NCBI RefSeq assembly: GCF_009882985.1
Contig: NZ_WTUZ01000039.1
Location: 248,001-312,000, forward strand
Reading direction: 5' to 3'
Length of the DNA: 64,000 nucleotides
Source of the DNA: Paenibacillus silvestris
GTDB lineage: Bacteria > Bacillota > Bacilli > Paenibacillales > NBRC-103111
Positions 58,721 to 64,000 of this stretch are shown here, piece after piece. How positions within the stretch are numbered: the stretch's first letter is position 1; each line of letters begins with the position of its first letter. The notes under the pieces are model-generated. The model was not told where the DNA came from. It worked only from the letters and a program-made list of their open reading frames with translations, and did not search any database. Both the position numbers and the translations under genes were made by a program.

Positions 58721-59251
58721 CTATGCCATCTGAACTTCCGTTTTGTGACCAATCGCATAGTGCAATTGAACAACGCCGTTGCCGAGCGATTTGAAATTCA
58801 ATAAGTCTACATCCTTATATTGGTATTCCTTCGTATCAATCAATAGATTAAGTCCCTTACCTTCAAGTACTGGAGCGACATTGAAAATGAGCTCATCAAC
58901 AAGCCCTTGACCCAGAAAAGCATTATGAAGATCCGCACCTCCCGAGATGAGGGCAGCTTGATAGCCTTTCTCCCGCAGGTAGCTTAGGGCTTCGTTCGGC
59001 GAGCCAACAACTGTCACACCAGGGATTTCTTTGACGCTTCCCGAAACAACGACGATATCTATGCCAGCCAAAGCACCGCCGCTCCCGCTTGCCATCATCC
59101 CTTCAAACGTGCGTCTTCCGACAATGAAATTACCCGCTGCCTGAGCATGTGCCGCAAAATCGGCGAGTGCTTCCTGTTTAGGTGGGTTATTCGGACCGGA
59201 TTGTGCGTAATTACCATTACCTGTTAGAGTTGCCCATAGAATTGTTTTCAT
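58721..59251 (-). CDS. Dihydrofolate reductase family protein (RibD C-terminal-like)
   Basis: A 176-residue protein of the RibD_C/DHFR-like fold: ILWATLTGNGNYA at the start, IVGRRTFEGMMASGSGG near residue 42 and ALISGGADLHNAFLGQGLVDELIFNVAPVLEGKG near residues 93-127. It likely uses NADPH to reduce a small substrate. Of two adjacent ATG codons, 59251 is better spaced from AAGGAGG. It overlaps the stop of the dehalogenase-like gene, so the two are translationally coupled. Confidence 0.85.
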   Translation of the reverse strand: MKTILWATLTGNGNYAQSGPNNPPKQEALADFAAHAQAAGNFIVGRRTFEGMMASGSGGALAGIDIVVVSGSVKEIPGVTVVGSPNEALSYLREKGYQAALISGGADLHNAFLGQGLVDELIFNVAPVLEGKGLNLLIDTKEYQYKDVDLLNFKSLGNGVVQLHYAIGHKTEVQMA

Positions 59252-60147
59252 CATATTGCCTCCTTAGATGGTTTTGCTGTCCTTTCAAGGACTCTGCGGA
59301 TGGATGCGGTTACCCGATCTGGTCGATCTTCCTGCACATAGTGGGAGGCATCGCCTAACGACTCAGTTTCATTTAATGTCAAATAACTTTGCCATTTCGC
59401 CATCTCTTCGGGAGGAAAGCCAGCGCTATCCTTCATGCCCCACAGAATTTGAGCTGGTAAATGAGATAGAACCGGAAGTTTCTCTTCGATCTTCGCAAGC
59501 CATGGACGTGCCTTGCGAATCTGCCTTGGGAATACCCATGTCGGTTTCCGGGATTTTGGAGTTGGAAATGGATCGGTGTAGGCCTTTCTCAAGCTATCCG
59601 TGATTTTCTCGATATGATGGATGCCATGCGGGACAATTTTTGTAGCGAAAAAGTTTTGTCTGGTCTGCAGCCAATAACCCAATGGCCAACCGCCCATGGC
59701 AAGCGAGAATAGTTTCATCGCAGGGAGTGTCGCCGGCCATGCCCAGGTATTCATAACGACAATTCCGCGCAAGTTCTCAGGGTGTCCTACGGCGTAGTTG
59801 AGTCCGATTGGACCTCCCCAATCTTGGACGACGAGTACAAAGTCTTTGAGATCCAAGCGCTGGATGAATTCGGTGACTGCTTCCGAATGCTCCTGAGGTG
59901 TATAGCCATAATTGGAAGGAGCTCGTGACATACCAAGTCCTGGGTAATCGAGTGCAATCAGCCGGCATTCAGCGCTCAAATCCTTGATGACATTCCGGTA
60001 AAGATACGACCAGGTAGGGTTTCCGTGCAGGAGAAGAATGACGGGGCCTTGCCCTTCGTCAACGTAATGAATCATGCCATCACGATAGGGCATCCACTTG
60101 TCCTTGAATGGATATTCCGCTGCATCTACATCAAATGGTCTTTGCAT
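59251..60147 (-). CDS. Haloalkane dehalogenase-like alpha/beta hydrolase
   Basis: A 298-residue hydrolase. The haloalkane dehalogenase residue set is visible: HGNPTW at 41-46 with halide-binding Asn43, nucleophile Asp109 followed by Trp110 in QDWGG, acid Asp240 in WGMKD, and His269 in DASHYVQED. Fluoroacetate dehalogenases and epoxide hydrolases share parts of this set, but Asn43 plus Trp110 favours a haloalkane dehalogenase. It would release halide from an alkyl halide to give an alcohol. The actual substrate is unknown. It is first in a two-gene operon with the RibD-like reductase. Confidence 0.82.
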   Translation of the reverse strand: MQRPFDVDAAEYPFKDKWMPYRDGMIHYVDEGQGPVILLLHGNPTWSYLYRNVIKDLSAECRLIALDYPGLGMSRAPSNYGYTPQEHSEAVTEFIQRLDLKDFVLVVQDWGGPIGLNYAVGHPENLRGIVVMNTWAWPATLPAMKLFSLAMGGWPLGYWLQTRQNFFATKIVPHGIHHIEKITDSLRKAYTDPFPTPKSRKPTWVFPRQIRKARPWLAKIEEKLPVLSHLPAQILWGMKDSAGFPPEEMAKWQSYLTLNETESLGDASHYVQEDRPDRVTASIRRVLERTAKPSKEAI

Positions 60148-60241
60148 ATGTGCCTCCGCTCAGCCTTTTTCAGGCAGTGTTTAAGTAGTAGGGGTATAAT
60201 TATTTGAATATTCAGTTTATTATAATGATTCAAAGCCCTGA

Positions 60242-60298
60242 TCCTATCGCGGAATCTCCCTGGTTGCGCGCACTACGCAGGGGTTGATATCGATAGGA
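60242..60298. promoter_or_regulatory. Nested inverted repeats upstream of hxlR
   Basis: TCCTATCG (60242-60249) pairs with CGATAGGA (60291-60298), and inside it CCCTG with CAGGG. The region lies in the 260-bp gap between the divergent dehalogenase and HxlR genes. It may be a folded leader or an intergenic repeat; no T-run follows. Confidence 0.3.
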
Positions 60299-60411
60299 GG
60301 TAGAATGTTGTATTCCTGCTCTTTAATTAGACTACAGCACTGTGGTACATTTGAAAAGTAGTTACAATTAAGTGCAATAGTTTCATAAAATGAACTATGG
60401 AGGAAACGTAC

Positions 60412-60747
60412 ATGTTGGATCGTTCTTGTATCGAAGCCATTGATCCTTTACTCGAAATTTTGGATGGTAAATGGACTCTTCCTCTTTTGTTGGAGTTGTT
60501 CGTCGGCACAAGGCGATTCGGAGAGTTACGGCGAAGGCTGCACCCAATTAGCCCGAAGACATTAACAGATCGACTGAGGGTGCTGGAGGAAAAAGGGATT
60601 ATTACACGTACGCTATATCCCGGTGTTCCCCTGCACGTGGAATATGAGCTAACGGAGCGCGGGTGGAAACTGCAGCCTATTTTTGCGGCTATGTGGGATT
60701 GGGTGAAGGAAGATGACCTGAGTGCAAACAAAAAGAACCAGCTTTAA
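60412..60747 (+). CDS. HxlR family transcriptional regulator
   Basis: A 111-residue winged-helix regulator. LEILDGKWTLPLLLELFVGTRRFGELRRRLHPISPKTLTDRLRVLEEKG is the HxlR core. One Cys near the N-terminus (DRSC, residue 6) matches the position of the redox-sensing cysteine in YodB/HypR/CatR-type regulators. ATG 60412 follows GGAGG; an ATG 15 bp earlier contains that site. It is a candidate regulator of the thiol-stress genes in this window (inference). Confidence 0.9.
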   Translation: MLDRSCIEAIDPLLEILDGKWTLPLLLELFVGTRRFGELRRRLHPISPKTLTDRLRVLEEKGIITRTLYPGVPLHVEYELTERGWKLQPIFAAMWDWVKEDDLSANKKNQL

Positions 60748-60768
60748 GAAGCTGGTTCTTTTTGTTTG
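60725..60768. terminator. Bidirectional terminator holding both stop codons of convergent hxlR genes
   Basis: Perfect 20-bp arms (60725-60744 and 60749-60768) surround a 4-nt loop TAAG. The two genes end with overlapping TAA codons at 60745-60747 (plus) and 60744-60746 (minus), essentially in the loop, so each stem arm encodes the last residues of one protein. Confidence 0.9.
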
Positions 60769-61076
60769 CGTTCATTATGTTGTTCTCCCCAAGCACACAT
60801 GACTTCTGCAACAGGGACCAATGTTCTGCCATATTCGCTAAGTGAGTATTCTACTTTGGGGGGGACCGTTGGGTATACCGTTCTTAGGACCACGCCTTCT
60901 TGTTCCAAGTCTCGAAGATGCTGCGTGAGCATTTTCTGGGAGACATCAGGAATTAGCTTTTCCAGATCGTTATACCGCCTGGTTGATTCCACCAAATGCC
61001 ATAAAATCGTCGGTTTCCATTTCCCACCTAAAACATGAATGACCGTCTCGATGGGACATTCGCGCTGATGAATCAT
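60744..61076 (-). CDS. HxlR family transcriptional regulator
   Basis: A 110-residue HxlR protein: VIHVLGGKWKPTILWHLVESTRRYNDLEKLIPDVSQKMLTQHLRDLEQEG at ~12-61. Cys7 in RECPIE is at the conserved redox-sensing position of the YodB/QorR group. It is divergent from two small membrane protein genes, with tandem ACTTT(T/A)AAGT sites between, so it probably controls itself and them. It converges on and overlaps the other hxlR gene by a few bases. Confidence 0.9.
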   Translation of the reverse strand: MIHQRECPIETVIHVLGGKWKPTILWHLVESTRRYNDLEKLIPDVSQKMLTQHLRDLEQEGVVLRTVYPTVPPKVEYSLSEYGRTLVPVAEVMCAWGEQHNERKQKEPAS

Positions 61077-61092
61077 TGATCTATCACACCCT

Positions 61093-61122
61093 TACTTTTA
61101 AGTATGTGGCGTACTTTAAAGT
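61093..61122. promoter_or_regulatory. Tandem HxlR-type operators
   Basis: TACTTTTAAGTA at 61093-61104 and TACTTTAAAGT at 61112-61122 (the latter with a perfect 10-bp palindrome) start 19 bp apart, close to two helix turns, between the divergent HxlR and DUF4267 genes. HxlR regulators often bind TACTTT-type palindromes. Confidence 0.6.
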
Positions 61123-61195
61123 GCGTTCTTAACAGAATCATAGTACCGATGTAAAATAAAGTCAATCAAATAAATTGGAAAAAGGAGACAAAAAA

Positions 61196-61669
61196 ATGGG
61201 CAAATTGTATTGGGGATTTAAGTCAGTATCCTTTTGGTTAGTGGGCGTTGTTACGCTGTTGATGTTGTTTTTGGGGGTAAAAGGTTTCATCGTTCCGGAA
61301 GCTGCGATTCGAGATTTTGGCATCCCCCTGCATGACGTTTCTGATAAATATCTTGTTCATATTAAAGCAGATCGTGATCTGTTTATTGGTATCTTCTTGC
61401 TTGCCTTGATGGTACTTCGGATGAGAAAAGCGACGCTCGTCGTTATGTTAACCTCGATAATAATGCCTATCATCGATGCGCTATTGGTAATAACACATGC
61501 CGTAGATAAAACACCTTCTTGGATCCATATTGGTACAGCCGTGTATGGTCTGGTTGTAGGTTGGATGTTGTATCGAGAAGAGCGGCGAACCCAGACAGCA
61601 GAAACGGAAACAGTAAGCACTAGAACAGTAAGCGCGAAAAAAATATCCTCATTAGATGGTCAAATCTAA
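61196..61669 (+). CDS. DUF4267-type small membrane protein
   Basis: A 157-residue protein with four hydrophobic helices. GVKGFIVPEAAIRDFGIPL near residue 29 and IKADRDLFIGIFLLALMVLR near residue 57 match the DUF4267 pattern (reduced GxRD-type motif). Membrane protein of unknown function. ATG 61196 has AAAGGAG upstream. It precedes another small membrane protein and is divergent from an HxlR regulator, so it is probably induced by a stress that regulator senses. Confidence 0.78.
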   Translation: MGKLYWGFKSVSFWLVGVVTLLMLFLGVKGFIVPEAAIRDFGIPLHDVSDKYLVHIKADRDLFIGIFLLALMVLRMRKATLVVMLTSIIMPIIDALLVITHAVDKTPSWIHIGTAVYGLVVGWMLYREERRTQTAETETVSTRTVSAKKISSLDGQI

Positions 61670-61685
61670 AGTAGGGAGACTATAC

Positions 61686-62129
61686 ATGTATATTTACGTG
61701 GTGTTTATCCATATTATTGCCGCCGTGACGGCTATGGCTGCCGTCATCTGCTATCCCTTGATTATGAGCAGTGCTAGGACAACAAGCCAAGTGAGGTTCG
61801 CACTTTCACTGCTCGAGAAAACGGCGATTCTGCCGAAAATCGGCGGCACACTGCTGCTTCTTACAGGTCTTGCCCTTGGCTTCCTGGAAACCTCCTTGTT
61901 CAAAGAATTGTGGTATGTGCTCTCAATTGTCATCTTCCTTGTTATTCTGGTCATCTTTGCTGGATTAATTCCGGCGGGCATTAAACAGCAGCTTAGGCTG
62001 CTGCAGCAGACGAAGGGGGAGGATCTGCCAGAAAAGTACCGACAGAGTCGAAAGCGATCAGCTTGGTTGGAAGGGATCGCGAACCTCGCTGCATTCATCG
62101 TAATACTGCTAATGGTGTTTAAACCATAA
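61686..62129 (+). CDS. DUF2269-like small membrane protein
   Basis: A 147-residue protein with four helices. The N-terminal IYVVFIHIIAAVTAMAAVICYPLIM and KIGGTLLLLTGLALGF segments resemble the DUF2269 integral membrane family, which has a His in helix 1 that could bind heme or metal. ATG 61686 has AGGGAG upstream; an earlier in-frame ATG overlaps the previous gene. Probably co-transcribed with the DUF4267-type gene. Confidence 0.75.
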   Translation: MYIYVVFIHIIAAVTAMAAVICYPLIMSSARTTSQVRFALSLLEKTAILPKIGGTLLLLTGLALGFLETSLFKELWYVLSIVIFLVILVIFAGLIPAGIKQQLRLLQQTKGEDLPEKYRQSRKRSAWLEGIANLAAFIVILLMVFKP

Positions 62130-62133
62130 TAAG

Positions 62134-62177
62134 AAGAACAAGCGCTATCGTGACAGATAGGCGACTTGTTCTTTTTT
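62134..62177 (+). terminator. Intrinsic terminator after the membrane protein pair
   Basis: AAGAACAAG pairs with CTTGTTCTT, with GCTATC/GATAGGC-type pairing inside, then six T. Confidence 0.8.
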
Positions 62178-62314
62178 ATTTTTCGGGAAAAGTCAGTAAT
62201 GACGCGGAATTTCCGTGAGAAAAAAAGTCTAATTGCGGCAAGAACGTGATTCTCGTAGGCTGTGAATATCAAACCGAACACCAAGAGAAGCGAGAGGAGG
62301 TGTACAATAAAAGA

Positions 62315-63280
62315 ATGAACAGTGAACTAAGTAGGCCCGTACCATCTGAACTTGGGTCATCTGCAACCAAGCAGCGATCTAGGATATTGGCTATTATGAA
62401 ACGCGATAAATTTCTGTATATGCTGGCGCTGCCGGGCATTCTGTTCATGATCTTGTTCAAGTATGTACCGATGTGGGGCATCATTATTGCTTTTCAGAAT
62501 TATTCACCGTATAGAGGTGTGCTTGGAAGTGACTGGGTGGGGTTGGAGCACTTTATCCGATTTTTTTCCAACCCTGATTTCATGATGCTGTTTCGCAACA
62601 CAATGGCGATCAATTTAATGAACTTGGTTTTCTACTTTCCGTTGCCGATTATCATCGCCTTGCTGCTGAATGAGGTCATGAGCAAGCCCTTCAAGAAGCT
62701 GCTTCAATCGATCGTTTATTTGCCACACTTTTTGTCATGGGTCATCATTGTGGGAATCACGATTATGATGTTAACGCGCACGGATGGATCTATTAACAAC
62801 CTGCTAGTGTATTTTGGGTTTGAGAAAATTGATTTTTTAACAAATCCGAAATTGTTCTGGATCCTACTTACTGTGCAATCGATCTGGAAAGAAGCGGGCT
62901 GGGGCACGATCATCTTCCTGGCAGCTATTGCCGGACTAGACACGCAGCTGTACGAAGCAGCCAAGATGGACGGAGCTAAGCGGTTGCGGCAGTTTTGGCA
63001 CATCACGCTTCCAGGAATTCGTAGTGTGATTCTCATCCTACTCATTTTGCGAATCGGAAATATTATGGATGTTGGTTTTGAACAAGTGTTCCTGATGGGG
63101 AATGGGGCGGTATCGAACGTGGGCGAGGTCTTCGATACGTATGTGTATCGGCTCGGAATTCAACAGGGACAGTTCAGCTTCAGTACGGCTGTTGGGCTTT
63201 TCAAATCTGTGGTAGGGCTGGTGCTGGTTGTCATCGCCAATAAACTCGCCAAACGGTTTGGTGAAGAAGGCGTGTATTAA
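62315..63280 (+). CDS. Sugar ABC transporter permease, LplB family
   Basis: A 321-residue protein with six helices after a ~50-residue cytoplasmic N-terminus. YVPMWGIIIAFQNYSPYRGV near residue 53 is the LplB/YtcP-type signature, and YEAAKMDGAKRLRQFWHITLPGI near residue 220 is the EAA loop. These permeases in Paenibacillus import plant or uronate oligosaccharides. ATG 62315 lies 13 nt after GGAGG; an in-frame GTG within that site is less likely. Its partner follows directly, and the binding-protein gene must lie beyond the window. Confidence 0.9.
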   Translation: MNSELSRPVPSELGSSATKQRSRILAIMKRDKFLYMLALPGILFMILFKYVPMWGIIIAFQNYSPYRGVLGSDWVGLEHFIRFFSNPDFMMLFRNTMAINLMNLVFYFPLPIIIALLLNEVMSKPFKKLLQSIVYLPHFLSWVIIVGITIMMLTRTDGSINNLLVYFGFEKIDFLTNPKLFWILLTVQSIWKEAGWGTIIFLAAIAGLDTQLYEAAKMDGAKRLRQFWHITLPGIRSVILILLILRIGNIMDVGFEQVFLMGNGAVSNVGEVFDTYVYRLGIQQGQFSFSTAVGLFKSVVGLVLVVIANKLAKRFGEEGVY

Positions 63281-63296
63281 GGAAGGAGGATGAAGG

Positions 63297-64000
63297 ATGA
63301 GAAAGAGCACGAAGGACCTCTTTCCGATTGTTAACTATGTGTTGCTCACCCTTATCGGGCTAGTGACGTTGTTTCCGCTTTATTATGTCGTTGTCGTTTC
63401 GTTCATGGACCCATCGGAATACTTGAAGGGAGGACTCAGACTGTTCCCCTCAACGTGGTCGCTGGCTTCCTACAAATATCTGCTGTCGACAAAATCTTTC
63501 CTGAACGCCTCGATGGTCAGCGGGTTTTTGGCTATTGTCGGCACGTTCTGCAGCCTGGTCATCACGGCGGCGCTGTCTTATGCACTTTCGCGAAGAAGGA
63601 TGCCAGCGCGTCGAGCGATTCTATTGTTGATGTTATTGACGACGCTGTTCAACCCTGGGATGATTCCACCGTATTTGCTCGTACGTGATTTGCATCTAAT
63701 TAATAGCGTCTGGGCCTTAATCATCCCCGTGTTAACCAGTGGCTGGTATGTCATCTTGATGAAGGGCTTCTTCGATAGCATTCCGGATAGTCTGGAGGAG
63801 GCAGCCCAGATGGATGGCTGCAATGATATTGGCATCTGGTTTCGAATTATTTTACCATTATCGCTACCATCACTGGCGGCCTTTGGCCTTTTCTATGCGG
63901 TCAGCTATTGGAATACTTTTTTCTCAGCTGTGTTATATATCACCGATTCGTCGAAATGGCCTTTGCAAGTACTGTTGCAGAACATGTTGATTGATTCCTC
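63297..64000 (+). CDS. Carbohydrate ABC transporter permease, LplC/YtcP type (3' end outside window)
   Basis: The frame runs from ATG 63297 to the window edge, giving the first ~234 residues. It shows the N-terminal helix after KDLFPIVNYVLLTLIG, VSFMDPSEYLKGGL after helix 1, FNPGMIPPYLLVRDL in the middle, and the EAA loop EEAAQMDGCNDIGIWFRIILP. This is the LplC family, the partner of the preceding LplB-type permease. GGAAGGAGG precedes the start. Truncated only by the window. Confidence 0.9.
   Translation, partial: MRKSTKDLFPIVNYVLLTLIGLVTLFPLYYVVVVSFMDPSEYLKGGLRLFPSTWSLASYKYLLSTKSFLNASMVSGFLAIVGTFCSLVITAALSYALSRRRMPARRAILLLMLLTTLFNPGMIPPYLLVRDLHLINSVWALIIPVLTSGWYVILMKGFFDSIPDSLEEAAQMDGCNDIGIWFRIILPLSLPSLAAFGLFYAVSYWNTFFSAVLYITDSSKWPLQVLLQNMLIDS

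Noticed and set aside
1..64000. CRISPR arrays, tRNA or rRNA genes, prophage, integrases or transposases
   Set aside because: Nothing with the needed repeats, cloverleaf or conserved domains was found by reading both strands.

Overview
The window reads as chromosomal DNA of a spore-forming Bacillota, most likely Paenibacillus or a close relative (inference). The support is a complete gerA-gerB-gerC type germination operon, many lipobox lipoproteins, strong AGGAGG-type ribosome binding sites, LplB/LplC-type sugar permeases, and several DinB-fold proteins of the kind linked to bacillithiol. No rRNA, tRNA, CRISPR array, phage module or insertion sequence was seen. Both ends cut genes: an HpaB-type monooxygenase at the left and a sugar ABC permease at the right.

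0.4-9.7 kb: an MFS exporter, a luciferase-like (LLM) flavin monooxygenase behind a structured leader, then a LacI-controlled unit of sugar ABC transporter genes and an arylsulfatase-type sulfatase. Two identical 14-bp palindromes, one before lacI and one before the solute-binding gene, look like the LacI operators.

10-28.7 kb: a large organosulfur-salvage region. It resembles the Bacillus subtilis ytmI-ytnM type locus, in which S-modified cysteines are imported, N-acetylated, oxidatively cleaved and deacetylated. It holds four LLM monooxygenases, two GNAT acetyltransferases, a cystine-type ABC transporter, a DinB protein, a dipeptide-type ABC transporter with a fused double ATPase, a LysR regulator, an M20 amidohydrolase and a sarcosine-oxidase-like enzyme. 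A related sequence motif lies in the promoter areas of three of the sulfur genes. No dedicated flavin reductase is present in the cluster.

28.9-46 kb: mostly small transcription units for redox and stress functions. They include an SDR with a MerR regulator, a glycosyltransferase, a thioredoxin fold without its cysteines, VOC and DinB proteins, an FMN reductase behind a MerR-type promoter, a TetR-FrnE-old yellow enzyme unit, GntR and MocR regulators, an azoreductase, a CGNR regulator, and a thioredoxin-PPOX-DinB operon.

46-56.3 kb: the germination operon, an epoxide hydrolase, a NarL-type two-component pair, and a methionine sulfoxide reductase operon (membrane-anchored MsrA, a DinB-MsrA fusion, MsrB). 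The thioredoxin operon, the epoxide hydrolase and the msr operon share a promoter element, TGTAAC-N20-GTTAC. In the last two it sits directly against a near-identical -35/-10 pair. This points to a thiol/electrophile-stress regulon and is the most interesting system here.

56.7-64 kb: a cupin, a quinone-oxidoreductase/MarR divergent pair with two clear operators, a haloalkane-dehalogenase-like hydrolase coupled to a RibD/DHFR-like reductase, two convergent HxlR regulators whose stop codons share one terminator loop, two small membrane proteins, and the start of a sugar ABC transporter. Several families of intergenic inverted repeats are scattered through the window.
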